The translations under genes were made by a program, and so were the position numbers. Shown piece after piece: positions 44,267 to 56,099 of a stretch of DNA of 64,000 nt. How positions within the stretch are numbered: position 1 is the stretch's first letter; each line of letters begins with the position of its first letter. The notes beneath the pieces were generated by a model, which made no database searches, was not told the origin of the DNA, and was given only the letters and a program-made list of their open reading frames with translations. The DNA lies in contig JACEEZ010009425.1 of NCBI GenBank assembly GCA_016584305.1, positions 118,499-182,498 of the forward strand, written 5' to 3'. This stretch comes from Chionoecetes opilio (Eukaryota > Arthropoda > Malacostraca > Decapoda > Majidae).

Positions 44267-45500
44267 GATGGCCGGGGCAGCGGATCAGGCTGCCTCAGGG
44301 GGGGGGGGCCAGGTGTGAGGCAAGAATCCCTGGAGGCGGCAGCTCAGGACAAGCGACAGTGAGCTGAAATGCCCAGTGGACAAAACATTCAAATACAAAA
44401 GAAACTTGAGGGACATTTCTTTACACACAGTGGTGTTAAAAAACAGAATGTCTTTTGGGGGGGGGAACAGATTTTCTAGAAAAAGTGACCTCACCACACA
44501 CACCTGAAAAACCCCTGTGTTAGATCGAAAGTTTAGAGTGTGGGAAAGATTCACTACAAAGAGGGGCCTCACCAAAAACACTCTGACACACATGATGTTA
44601 AGAAATTTTGTGTTTAAATGTGGAAAAAATTTACACAAAATCTAACCTCACCCAATCACCCCGACACCAGTGGGGTTAAAAATTTGAATGTTTAGAGTGT
44701 GGGAAAAAAGATTCCTAGAAAGATGACCTCACCCACACTCTGACACCGTGGGGTTAAAAATTGAATGTCTGGAGTGTGGGAAAAAAATTCACTCAAAAAA
44801 GTAAACCCCACCCCACACCCCTGACACAAAATGGTGTTTAAAAATTATGAATGTTTAGAGTGTGGGAAAATATTCACACAAATCCCAACCTCCCAAACAC
44901 ACCCGGACACACGTGGGGTTAAGAAATTTAATTTTAGAGTGGGGAAAAATTCACACAAAAATGCCTCCCCACACACCCTGACAACAGTGGGGTTAAGAAA
45001 CATGAATGTTTGATGTGGGAAAAAAATTTTTCTAGAAAGGTAACCACCACACCACCCCGACACACTGGTGTTAAAAAAATTATAATGTTTAGAGTGTGGG
45101 AAAAAATTTGCTAGAAAAGGGGGAAATCACACACACCCCTGACACACAGTGTGTTAGAATTATGAATTTTGAGTGTGGGAAAAAATTTGCTAGAAAAGGG
45201 GGAACTCACCCAACACCCCTGACACACAGTGGGGTTAAAAAAATGAATGCTCAAAGTCGGAAAAGATTGCTAGAAAAGTGTCCTCACCAAACACCCGACA
45301 CACAGTGGTGTTAAAATTATGATTTTAGAGTGTGGGCAAGATTTACTGCAAAAGGGGTTCCCTCACCACACCACCTAACACACGTGGTGTTAAGAATCAT
45401 GAATGCCTAGAGTTGGAAAAGGTTTTAACCCTTTCGAACTCAACAAACACCCCTTTTGACCACCGGGTTTAGGACTTCAAGTGTGAATTTTTTAGCAAAT
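44267..45500 (+). pseudogene. C2H2 zinc-finger array gene, heavily frameshifted
   Basis: About 12-13 units of nominally 84 bp (observed 76-84) recur, with the landmark TTTAGAGTGTGGGAAAA at about 44531, 44691, 44854, 45087 and 45327, plus variants at 44613, 44772, 44930, 45010, 45170, 45253 and 45407. Reading a unit gives YECLECGKxF..xxxLTxHxxxH, a C2H2 finger (28-residue period). The inter-finger linker reads HSGVKN or HTGVKK in place of the usual HTGEKP. The first finger (about 44362-44420) reads ELKCPV...KTFKYKRNL. An ATG at 44267 in a GC-rich leader (MMAGAADQAASGGG) followed by a G-run could be the start. The protein would be a DNA-binding nuclear factor. Shifts occur in nearly every unit, so either error-rich sequence or a true pseudogene. 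Confidence 0.75.
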
Positions 45501-46189
45501 GTTTCAAACAAAGCCTGATATTGGGCAGGGACATAAGATCCCTTTGAGGTGGGGTGTTTGTGTGGACAAGTGGGTTGTGCCCAAGGATGTATATAGTATC
45601 CTTGGTTTTGCCCCTGCCTGTGGGGGTTGTCCCTTTTGGCAAAGGGTGGTGGTGGTGGTGGGGCGTGTGTTACTGTGGGTGGCGCCCTGCCCTTGTGTTC
45701 TGTGAGGGGGTAATGGCCCCCGCAGTTTGTTGGGTTGGGGCGCAGGGGTGCTTTTTAAAAAAGGTATCCAGGGTTTTAAAAGGGTTTCTCTGGTGATTGC
45801 CTTAAAAAAAATCTGCCCACGCATAAGTTACCTCCTATTTTCTGCAGGTCACATATCGTAAAAAAATGTTACTTTTTTTTTTCTTTTGTAAACTACAGTA
45901 CTATGTGTCTAAATACACGGGAAAGCATACTTTTTATCCCGTGTTTTCCTTACTATATCTGTGTAAAAATTTTAAAAAAATGGGTTTTCTTTTCATAAAT
46001 CATTTTTTTCCCCTCTTCCCTTTTCTGACAGCACTCTGGTAAAGTAAGAAAAGTTTGCAGGAAGAAATTTTACTTTTTCGGGGGTTTTTAAAATACACTT
46101 TTCACTCAAAATTTGAAAAACAGAACTTCAAAAAAAAACAAATAATTTAAAAATATAATATGTACCCAGATTATTTTTTTGGGGGAAAA
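45501..46189. other. GT-rich then AT-rich sequence, no gene
   Basis: A GGTGGTGGTGG-containing stretch at 45640-45665. Afterwards AT-rich low-quality sequence leading into the satellite. Confidence 0.5.
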
Positions 46190-47685
46190 ATTTAAATTTT
46201 TTTAAATTTTAAGTTTTGTTTTTTAAATTTGAAGTTCTTTTAATATAAATTCGTTGTTTTAATTTAAACTTGAGTTGTTTTTAATTTAAAAAATTTAGTT
46301 GTTAAAAATTTGAGATTCACTTGTTAAATTAGAATTCAGTTGTTTTAATTTGAAGTTCGTTGTTTTAATTTTAAAGTTTCCTTTTTTTAAATTTTAAGTT
46401 CCTTTTTTTTAATTTTAAGTTTTACTTGTTTTTAATTTTAAATTCATTGTTTTAATTTGAAGTTCAGTTTTAAATTTTAAGTTTAGTTGTTTTAATTTGA
46501 AGATCAGTTTTTTTTTAATTTTAAGTTCATTTGGTTTTGTTTTAAATTTTAAAAAACAGTTTTTTTTTGAAATTCACTTGTTTTAATTTGAAGTTTCACT
46601 TGTTTTAATTTGAATTTTCAGTTGTTTTAATTTGAAGTTCAATTTTAATTTGAAGATCATTGTTTTAATTTGAAGTTCATTTGTTTTGTTTTAATTTGAA
46701 AATCATTTTTATTTTTAAATTCCTTGTTTTAATTTGAAGCTCAGTTGTTTTAATTTAAAGTTCACTTGTTTTAATTTGAAGTTCACTTGTTTTAATTTGA
46801 ATTTTCACTTGTTTTAATTTAAAGTTCAGTTCTAATTTGAAGTTCTTTTTTTATATTTGAAATTCAGTTTTTTTTATTTTGAAGTTCAGTTGTTTCAATT
46901 TGAAGTTCACATGTTTTAATTTGAAGCTCCTTGTTTTAATTTGAAGTTCACTTGTTTTAAATTTTAAAAGTTCACTTGTTTTAATTTAAAGTTCAGTTTT
47001 AATTTGAAGTTCACTTGGTTTAATTTTGAAGTTCACTTTTTTTTAAAATTTTGGGAAGTTCACTTGTTTTAATTTGAAGTTCAGTTTTAATATGAAGTTC
47101 CTTGTTTTAATTTAAGTTCACTTGTTTTAATTGAAGTTCATTTTTTTTTTAAATTTGAACATCACTCTTTTTTAATTGGAAGTTCACTTGTTTTAATTGG
47201 AAGTCCACTTTTTTTTAATTGGAAGTTCACTTGTTTTAATTTGAAGTTCACTTGTTTTAATTTGAAGTTCATTTTTAATTTGAAGTTCACTTGTTTTAAT
47301 TTTGAAGTTCAGTTTTTTTTTAATTTGAATTTCAGTTGTTTAATTTGAAGTTCACTTGTTTTAATTTGAAGATAACTTTTTTTAAATTTTAAAGTTCCCC
47401 TTGTGTTAATTTGAAGTTCAGTTGTTTCAATTTGAAGTTCAGTTGTTTTAAATTTGAAGTTCATTTCAATTTGAAGTTCTTTTGTTTTAATTTGAAGATC
47501 ACTTTTTTTAATTTGAAGTTCACTTGTTTCAATTTGAAGTTCAGTTTTAATTTGAAGATCACTTGTTTTAATTTGAAGTTCACTTGTTTCAATTTGAAGT
47601 TCAGTTGTTTTAATTTGAAGTTCACTTGTTTTAATTTGAAGTTCACTTGTTTTAATTTGAAGTACATTGTTTTAATTTGAGAGTG
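46190..47685. repeat. 21-bp satellite (TTTTAATTTGAAGTTCACTTG), about 70 copies
   Basis: The unit varies as GTTCAG/GTTCAC/GATCAC and TTTTAA/TTTCAA. It is cleanest at 47210-47670 and noisy before 46800. A 21-bp period gives a 7-residue repeat in every frame (FNLKFTC, NFKLKQV), which I treat as fortuitous. Confidence 0.97.
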
Positions 47686-47887
47686 AAAAGGTGTGGACCA
47701 AACTGAAAATTCTGCTGGTCAGCGGTCGTGCAGATACTTTCTCGCATTACATGGGGACTGGCATAGACCACTGTATACTTGGACTGCACACGCGACAATG
47801 TTTTTAATTGCGGGGCTGCATAGGGGCCTGCGGGCGCCCGACAAAGAGATATAGTGGGGCTTGGAGTTATCATATAGACTGGTTTAT

Positions 47888-48590
47888 CAGTATATATGAT
47901 ATACTGTAATCTTCGTAAATGTTTGTTTTTTAATATTATCAATAAAAAAAAGTAAACACGCTAAAGAAATGCCATTACGAGACTATGAAGAAATATGCAT
48001 GAGCTTAATATTCACTTAACTCTTCACCATTTAAAGCTTTGCGAGTCAACTTTTATCATGAAGGGGATCAAAAGAAGCGCAATTTTATTAGCTTTCATTG
48101 CTATATTTTGTTATCTGATAAATGATTAGAACCAAACATAAATTAGCGTTAATAAAATAATAAAAACATCAAGCGGGTATTTTTTTTGATTTATGATCTT
48201 TATTTTTTACTTATATATTTCGTTTTCTGATAAATGAATTAGCACCATGTATAAATTAGCGTTACTAAATAATAACCATCAATCTGGAAAAATTTCCCGA
48301 TTGATGATTTTATTTATTTATTTAACGCTAATTTATGCATGGTTCTAATTAATTGATCAATAAAGAAAAATAGCAATGGAAAGCTAATAAAACGCGCTTC
48401 TATTGATACCCTTCATGATAAAAGTTGACTAGCAAGTTTTAAATGGCGAAGAGTTGAAGAATGTTAAGTTCATGCATATTTCTTCAGAGTCTCGAAATGG
48501 CATTTCTTTAGCGTTTTTTTACTGTTTTTTATTTGGTAATATTATAGAACAAACATTTACGAAGATTACAGTATATCATATAGTATACTG
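47888..48590. mobile_element. Foldback element, ends CAGTATA...TATACTG
   Basis: 47888-48176 pairs in reverse with about 48300-48590. Landmarks: ATACTGTAATCTTCGTAAAT/ATTTACGAAGATTACAGTAT; CTAAAGAAATGCCATT/AATGGCATTTCTTTAG; CAACTTTTATCATGAAGG/CCTTCATGATAAAAGTTG. A direct partial copy of the arm (48228-48285) sits in the loop. No ORF. Confidence 0.85.
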
Positions 48591-50320
48591 AAAAACTGTG
48601 TTGCTGATTTTTCGGGTAACTTGTATGGGGGGTTTAGAACGGGGTCAACGTTTTTTTGAATGATAATACTTTATTAAAAATTTTTTATTAGATTAAAAAC
48701 TTGAATGGAGGATTTACCTTAAGTCTTATGACTTCACTATGTGATTATAATTTGACCACTCTCACTGCGGAGAGTACTAAAAACGGGGGATGTATTTAAG
48801 GGGGAAGGATGGGGGTTTGGGTTAAGGGGAAGTGCTGCCACCACCCCGGGCGAGTAGTTCCTTGGTTACTCCCTGGGCACGTTTGAATAATATTAATATT
48901 AGATTTATCTGGTAGTCGTGATTGATACGTGGAATTATACCGAGTAAGGCTGACTGTTTTGGAAGTGGGGGGAATTACTGTCCAACACAGAATAATCACC
49001 TGGGGTTTTTATAAAAAAACACAAGAACTATATTTGAAACATCATCCTATTTATTCATAGTGACATAGTATGTCTCTTGCTTGAGATCATATCCAACATA
49101 TGAGGGTTAATCCAACCCCGGAAAACTCTAATCGGATGTAAGAAAAAAAACTTTACCCCCTGATACGGAAACTCTTCCTATGTGATGAAAGGAAGCTCTT
49201 AGGAGCATAACTCTCCTCACTGGATCCTTTTTTAATGAATTATCCTACACTTAGGTAACTACCACTTAATATTTATAATTATACATGGAAGATATATTTT
49301 AAGGAGAGAAAGATGAGAGAAATGGTTGTGTGTGTATTCACAATGACCATATGGCTTGAAGAGGGACACGAGCGAGCCTCATCCCACAGGAAGGATGAAG
49401 GGAGACTCCCCCGTCGAAACCTATGAGAAGGATGGATGGAGACTCTTTAATAATACTTATAAGGATGGGTAGACCTCCTTTACGTTAGCGTAAACTAAAC
49501 ATTGTTACCCATATTGAAAATATAGATAACAGGAAAAAGGGGGGGGGAAACAGGACGCAGGCCGGCGACTTACCTATGAGAAGGATGGATGGAGACGGGC
49601 GTCTCATGGCGTTATGGCCCTCCGCAAAAAAGGGGAGTTGTTTGAATGGTCTCGCCGGACCTCAAATGAAAGCTTATAATCCCGAAAAAACTTTAAATTA
49701 ATGAAAAACTCGCGTACCTAAGAAAGGCTGCCTATAATACAAAACCTGTTACTTTGATATAGAAGAATTTAATATGCTTAATCTAATACTCAAGAAGGGT
49801 GTGTTTATTTTTTAATTTCAACAGCCCGGGAAACGCGTTTTCAAGAGTGAGATGGTATGGAATGTTTCTTAGAAATTTGTAGACTTTCAATTGAGCGCGT
49901 ATCTTTACAAAACACGTCCATGTATGACATGACCGATAACGATAGGATTATTTTGAAAGACATTAAGAATCTGGGAGGTACTCGGTCTGATCAATAGCTG
50001 GGGAAAGATGAAAAGATTTGCAATCATTATTTTATCACTGATCGCGGAATAATTATCCACGGATTTTTCCTCGCATACGGCATGGGGGGGGGGGGGAATG
50101 GAAGAGAGGAAAGAAATGGCGGAGAAGGAACGAAAGAAGATAAACAAAATGGCGCGTAGGAAGGACAAATGATGAGAAATATGGCGGAAAAGATAGAAGG
50201 GCGTGAGTCACCCGTGAAACAAAAAAAAAGAACTACTTCAGACATAACTCGGGATTATATGATCTAATCCTCATACTACTTCCCGAATAATGGCATTACA
50301 AAACCATCTATATGATGCGT
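48591..50320. other. No gene recognised
   Basis: Low-complexity indel-rich sequence. An AGAAGGATGGATGGAGAC phrase recurs at about 49425 and 49580. A G-run lies at 50085-50096. I cannot support any gene. Confidence 0.5.
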
Positions 50321-50321
50321 A

Positions 50322-50433
50322 ATATATATATATATATATATCTATTATATATATTTCACTGGGCCTGAACTTCCCTTTAAGTCCTAGGGCCCTCGAAATT
50401 CATTAATATATTATATAAAATATATATTATATT

Positions 50434-50467
<34 letters not shown>

Positions 50468-50501
50468 ATAAATTATACTCAAATTTGAATAACTCGCATC
50501 A

Positions 50502-50541
<40 letters not shown>

Positions 50542-50566
50542 CACACACACAACACACACACACCCA
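50322..50566. repeat. (AT)n tracts, poly-T and (CA)n
   Basis: (AT)n 50322-50345 and 50405-50470, T-run 50507-50537, CA tract 50539-50566. The T-run beside a SINE-like segment may be a retroelement tail on the minus strand. Confidence 0.9.
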
Positions 50567-50589
50567 CAAACCCCAAATATATAGGGAAT

Positions 50590-50900
50590 GTAGGAAAGAG
50601 TAGGGGTGAAATGATAGGCCCGGAGGTCATGAGGGCGTGATGGTGGCCCTGCCCGGTGGCGAGGCGGGGGATGGTTTAGGAGTGTGATTAGAGGCAGCCG
50701 CCCCGGCCCCAGCACACAGCAGGAAGAATGGGGAAGGCGGGGTGTTCTAGGCCACTCGACGGTTTCCAAAGTTCAGGATTTATGGGCCACTGGGATGATC
50801 GGGTCTCGGAAAGCATCGGGAGTTTAACCATTGCTTTCCGCTCACCAAGGGGCGGGGTATGGTTCCGGTCGGGGGGGAATATCATGCCCTCATTTGTGTA
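50590..50900 (-). mobile_element. Possible SINE-type element
   Basis: Shares GGCCACTCGACGGTTTCC with the element at 2568 and is preceded by a T-run (poly-A on the minus strand). Minus-strand CCCGACCGGAACCATACCCC and CAGTGGCCCATAAATCC are only weak promoter-box candidates. Confidence 0.35.
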
Positions 50901-51009
50901 AAATTTTTTCAAAAATTGGAAAAAAGGAATGTATCTCGGTATGATGTTTAACTGCTCTCTTCGCTTACGCTCTGCATATCGTCAGCCGCATAAAGTCGTA
51001 TTTTTTGTC

Positions 51010-51570
51010 CTTTGATCTTTTCCTGCAAGTCAGGTCTTCAATTTCATTCCCTTCCTGCTGGAGACACCCTTGTGTGATGGAGCTGACATCTGAATACGTA
51101 CTGTATGATGTAATCCCAAAAACGTAAAATAGTGGCAAAGTAAAGCAAAGGTCGGACCGCGTGTAGGCTGTCAGCTGCTGAGCCTGTTTATGTCGTCAAA
51201 GCAAACGTCTTTGGGTACGAATTCCGTTTTTTGTCGAATTGAAAAAGGATTGGTTTCTGCTTCAAAAACACAACAAGCTTGGTAGGACTGAAATTAATCA
51301 TGCAAACATTGCCAACAATATCACGAGTAGTATAACCACATTTCAGCAGTGTTATTGGATTGGGGTTCGTAATCCAAGACGGTGCGGACGACAAAAACAC
51401 GGTCAGCCTACGCATGGTTCCCGATCTTGCTTAATTTCCACCTATTTTAACGTGTTTTGGGGGTTTCATTATACAGTACTGTATATCAAGATGTCAGCTC
51501 CATCACGCAAGAGTGTTCCAGGAAGGGAATGAAATGAAGAGCCTGAGGGCCCAGGAAAAGGTGAAAGTGC
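51010..51570. mobile_element. Foldback/TIR element enclosing a dispersed repeat copy
   Basis: About 51015-51165 is inverted at 51400-51570. Landmarks: CATTCCCTTCCTG/CAGGAAGGGAATG, GTGATGGAGCTGACATCT/ATGTCAGCTCCATCAC, CGTGTAGGCTG/CAGCCTACGC. Inside, 51217-51402 is copy 2 of the repeat at 29840-30075. The right arm reads MSAPSRKSVPGRE on the plus strand before a stop, which recalls a Tigger/jerky-type transposase start, but it is too short to name. Confidence 0.7.
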
Positions 51571-51744
51571 TGGCAAGATGATGCAGGTGCGTCCATGTGT
51601 GGCTATTGTGCGAGTTTGTATCAAATCCCCACATTCTACCCGTTCACTGGTAAGTGTATTTTTTCTTTTACTACTGTATTTCCTGTTGGTTGTTGTTTTT
51701 TTTTTGTTTTTTTTTTTGTTTTTTTTAATAACCCATATCAGAGG

Positions 51745-51812
51745 AGGACATTGAATAACTCGGCAAGGGCCAGAGCCCTTATCGTGCCGAGTTATAAGGG
51801 TTTTACTGTATA
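51745..51812. mobile_element. pogo/Tigger-like terminal repeat
   Basis: AACTCGGCA...TGCCGAGTT hairpin followed by ATAAGGGTTTTACTG and then TA repeats. The inverse complement CAGTAAAACCCTTATAACTC resembles Tigger/pogo termini. No matching left end was located. Confidence 0.5.
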
Positions 51813-51900
51813 TATATATATATTATGAATCCGAGCGGCCCTAGGACTTCAGGGCAAGTTCAGGCCCATGTGCAACAGGCCGATATTCCGTGCACAGTCC

Positions 51901-52399
51901 AGGGGCCAGATCCAGCAAACACATACGCCGGTGTATGTCAGTGTAAGGCTGAGATACTCCTCTTTCGAAAACTTTCTTGGATTAGGAGCCACATCTGTGC
52001 CAAATCGATGACGTCACAACACCAGACTTTACCCCTCGGTGCAAGTCTGCGCTAACCCTCCCTGGCTGGATCCAGCAAGCGTACTTACTCCATTTCCGTG
52101 ACGTCACGGCCAATATTATGGCGTAGATTTACACCACCTCGATGAGGAGGTGCGGGTGTATCTCATATATAAATAAAATGTCATTTATTATGCCTAATAG
52201 ACATTACCACCGAGGTAAGGATTGAAATATAAGCCTATTGGTAGTCGGCAGCCTGGTGTGTTTACAAATGTTTAGGAGATACAAGCCTTGGTGGGAGGCC
52301 GCCTCAGCCGTGTAGGTACTGCCTTCGGTGTTTTTGTTGTATTAGTTCGTTATTGGGCAGCACCAGTTTTTTTAGACCACTAGCGGAGTCCTGTGAGCT
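51901..52399 (+). repeat. ~0.5-kb dispersed repeat, copy 2
   Basis: Full-length match to 28709-29217, same orientation. Shared GACGTCAC sites, GGATCCAGCAAGCGTACTTA and TATTAGTTCGTTATTGGGCA. Confidence 0.88.
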
Positions 52400-52605
52400 G
52401 ATCTTTATCTTGATTTGGGAGTCACACAGCTGATGCTGTCAGTGAAGCCTTTGGTCCGGCGTTCTCCCACCACGTAATCTGTTGGGAGAGAAGCAAAAGG
52501 GGGAAGCAAAACTAGGGATTTCTTTTTCCCCTCCTTCCTCTCTCTGCATCACATTCATACGGGGTCCCCCATCACTGAGGGGCCCCCTGCCTCTCCTGCG
52601 CTCTC

Positions 52606-54017
52606 CTACGTGCTCTCCAAGAGTTTTCCAAGAATTCTTTTACACTCAATCACACGACTGTCACTCCTCCACTCTGCACACAACCCCAGCAGGTACTCCA
52701 TCTCCACTCTCCTGTCTCTCATCTCTCGCCATTCTTCCACTCCGACCTCTCCTACCACTACCTCCAACATCTTTGTTCTAGCATACTCATACCGTTCACA
52801 TTCCAGCATCAAGTGCTCCACGGTTTCATCCACTCCTGTCACACACATCACACACCTTGCTGCCATCATTCTTCCATCTGTACATACGACTATTTACCTC
52901 CAGCGACTTTGTCCTGGCTCTGAAGAGTAGGTCCCCTCCATAGCCACCATCATAGAACCTTTCATACCGTGGCTGGTCCTTTCTCCTGTACCATTCCAGT
53001 GTTGATTTCTCACTCATTCCCCTCAGCCATTCTTCTTTCCCTTTCTCTTCCACTCTCCTATTTATTTCCTTTTTGCATACAGCCATACTCCCATGTCTCA
53101 TCACTCCTGTCACAAACATTCCCAGTTCACCTGTCCATCTTTCCACTTTTACTGAGTCTTTCATCCACTTCCCATACATATTCCAGTCCCAAACCTTGCT
53201 TGCCCATTTGCTGTCATCCATTCGTTGCAGTCTAGCTCTGTACCTCAGTCCCTGCCTTTGTATCCTCTCTCTGAACGTGCTCCATCCCATGTCTCCTCTA
53301 ATCGCTTTCCACTGCCACATACCTATTGGCTCTAATGCTATTCTGCCTGCTTTTGTTCTGTGTTACTTCCAATCTGTCCAACTCCTTCCTAGACCACACC
53401 ATTGTTTCCAGGCCATACGTAATGCTAGGGACTGCCACACCCTTCCATAGTCCTCTCACCACTTCATACTTGTTGGCCCGACATCTTGCCACACTGCCTA
53501 GCCTTCCAACCCACTGGTTGGCTCTAGCTATCCTCTCATGTTTAGTTTTCTCATAGCCTTTATCATCCAACCAAATACCCAGATACTTGTACTTTTTCGT
53601 TCTCTTTATTTCATTCCCACCCACCATCCAAATCCTGTCATCATCAGAGTCATTCCCATTCACCACCAACACTTGACTCTTCTCCTTACTGAGCCTAACA
53701 TTGAAGTCCCTTCCATACTCAGTCACAGCATTCAGCATCTCTTGTAGCTCATTGTGGTTTTCACTAAGGATCACCACATCATCTGCATACATCAGTACAC
53801 TCAACACTTCATCTCCAATTTTCACACCCAGACCTGTACGCTTCACTCTCACTGCCATTTCCTCAACATATAATCCAAAAAGTAGAGGAGAAAGGACACA
53901 GCCCTGTCTTACTCCTCTCTTACTATTCACCCATCCAGTCTCGAGGTCACCCATACAGAACTTGGCCTGTGTGTTCTCATACATACTGCTTATTATTTTA
54001 ACAACCTTCTCACTCAT
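52606..54017 (-). pseudogene. LINE family E ORF2, C-terminal half (RT, thumb, Cys-rich end)
   Basis: Frame 54017-53298 begins MSEKVVKIISSMYENTQAKF, then motif B KRGVRQGCVLSPLLFGLY. Catalytic LMYADDVVIL has YADD at 53778-53789, followed by KYKYLGIWLDDKGYEKTK. Frame 53320-52826 continues with MWQWKAIRGDMGWSTF and a basic C-terminal domain ending KVCDVCDRSG. Frame 52869-52606 holds CVMCVTGVDETVEHLMLECE, a C-x2-C...H-x4-C finger typical of LINE C-termini. Three frames with one or two shifts between them means near-intact content. Confidence 0.88.
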
Positions 54018-54029
54018 GCCAATCGTCTC

Positions 54030-54206
54030 TGGTGGGGTTGGAACACAGAAGGGCTGGGGGCGCGGCGTGATGTTTATTGGAGACTTAACCTCTAATTACA
54101 GAGAGCTGACAGGACGACTGGTCACTGCCTCGCCGGAGTCACAACTGCCCGCCTCGGGTGACACTGAGATGTGGCGGGAAGATGAGGGTTGCCACCCCCC
54201 CCCCCC
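54030..54206 (-). repeat. 3' LTR (left copy)
   Basis: Direct repeat of 57917-58096, sharing GAAGGGCTGGGGGCGCGGCG, GACTTAACCTCTAATTACAG and GTGACACTGAGATGTGGCGG. It ends in a C-run, which on the minus strand is a G-rich stretch that merges with the polypurine tract. Confidence 0.9.
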
Positions 54207-54232
54207 AATTACACAAATAGCTCACCGTGGGC
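54207..54232 (-). promoter_or_regulatory. Probable polypurine tract region
   Basis: On the element strand, a long G-run lies at the internal edge of the 3' LTR (54193-54205), where plus-strand priming is expected. The exact tract and LTR edge cannot be separated because the run length is unreliable. Confidence 0.4.
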
Positions 54233-54309
54233 GGTGTAATGAAAAAACAGAAACATTTGAAAAAGAGTGAACCGAGGGATACAAACAATTTTTGTGATAT
54301 GTGTGGCAC

Positions 54310-56099
54310 TCAGTGTGTTGCCTGAGGGGTGGCGTTACCTAACACGTAGTCCAGCAGGTGGCGTGGTGCCTGTCTGTGGCGTTGAGGCCTTCCTTGGCTG
54401 GGCGGGGTGGCGCCAGGCATCGCTGTTGTCCCGTCGTCGTGCGCCTGAACGCACGTGAGAGGGCGCAGGTGGCGCCGGTTCCTGATGGTGGTGCGCCCAC
54501 TGCCGTCCAGCCGCACCAAGTACTGCCTGGGTGCCGTAGTCTCCAGGACAGTGCCTGCGCGATCCCAGCGCCCACTGCCGGGGTTTAGGATGCGGGTCCG
54601 TAGGCCGGGCGTGAGGGGCTCGAGGTTGTGGGCTGTTTGGTCATGCCGGAGGCTGACCTGAGGTTTGAAGCTGCACTGTCCCCAGAGCGGGCCATGGCCC
54701 GTTCGCGCTCCCGCAGCAGCCACGCCCATCGCTCGCTCACCTCATAGAGCGACGCGTCCACAGGTATGGCGTCCCGCAGCTGACGTCCTGTGATCAGCTG
54801 GGCTGGGGAGGCTTCAGAGCCCTGCGGGGGGGTGTTGAGGTACTGCATGATGGCCCATGCAGCGGCATCGGTGTCCAGGGAGCCGTTCCGGCCAGTGTTG
54901 CCGCGTAGCAATCTCTTGGCACACTTGACTGCCGCCTCTGTGCGGCCGTTAGACTGGGGGTAATGTGCTAATGAGACCCTCAGCTGCACACGCCAGGTGT
55001 CGAGGAAGCCCCTGGATTCCTGGCTGGTGAGGTTCGTTCCCCCATCGCACGACAGCTCCTCTGGGATGCCGAAGCGCTTGAACCATCGTCAGAACACCGT
55101 GATAAGGCGTGCACTGGTGGCGTCGCCTGACAGGTGCTCCACTTCGAGCCATCCCGAGAGCCTGTCAGCGACGGCGATATAGGTGTGGCCGTCCAGTTGA
55201 AATAAATCAGCCACCACTTGCTGGAATGGGTACTGCGGGGGCGGGGTGGGCAAGAGGGTTTCTGCGGGGCTGGAGGGGGCGTGCGTATCGCATACCGCAC
55301 ATTGGCGCCTCTTCTGCTCCACCTCCGCGTCAATCCCTGGCCAGTAGACTGACTGCCTCGCCCTGCGTAGCATTGAGTCCCTGCCTTGGTGCCCCGCATG
55401 AAGGTTCGCGAGGACTGCACGCCTCAGGGCCGCAGGTATGACCAGCCGCGGGTGTTTCTCGTCACAGGTGTAAAGGACGATGTTCCCTTGGCAGGAGAGG
55501 TGGCGTCGCATCTTGAAGTACTGGCGGAGGGCGAGCGGCTCCCAGTCCTTTCGTTCAGCCCAGCCGTCATTGGCTACGCATTCCCGCAAGAGCCGGTACT
55601 CCTCGTCCCGTGCAGCCTCTTCCTCCACTTGATGAAGGTCCACAACATGCCCCACTTCGTCCTCGGCTGCCGCGGCCGTGGCTGCGGTCATGGCTGCGCA
55701 TACCAGCTCTTCATCGTCTTCGTCCGATTCTTCTGGCCCACCTAAACAGGATCGGGTAGCGCGACAAGGCGTCTGCCGCGCAGTTGGTGTCCCTTCAGGT
55801 TCTTGATGCGGAAGGTGAACATTAGCGTCTTCTCTTTTAGGTTGAGGATCCGGGGTTTGGGTATGTCCTTTAGTTCCTTGTCTCCGAAAATCCTTGTAAG
55901 GGCCTTGTGGTCTGTGACGAGCGTGAGGTTTTTGCAGCCAAGGAGGAAGAGGCGTGCCTTCTTTAGGCACCAGGCGATGGCAAGCGCTTCTCCCTCGAGG
56001 GCACTGTAGTTCCTCTCGGCCGCTGTGAGATGTCGGCTGCCACAGAGCACAAGTTTCCACCCGCCAGGGCAGCATAGCGGCGACTTCTCCGAGACACAC
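54310..56099 (-). pseudogene. Integrase region of the LTR element, frameshifted
   Basis: An HHCC zinc finger is read as LHAGHQGRDSMLRR with YWPGIDAEVEQ and CAVC at about 55400-55290. The catalytic core's first Asp is in VVADLFQLDG at about 55210-55190. The second Asp is in a broken frame near 55040 (DGGTNLTS). The Glu lies in HYPQSNGRTEAAVK (about 54965-54925). A C-terminal domain with WDRAGTVLE and QYLVRLDGSGRT follows to 54310. Frames change at about 55090 and 54990. The family inserts cDNA into chromosomes. Confidence 0.88.

Noticed and set aside
52969..54270. Plus-strand Ser/Pro/Leu-rich ORFs opposite the LINE RT
   Set aside because: Antisense shadows of the minus-strand RT frames.
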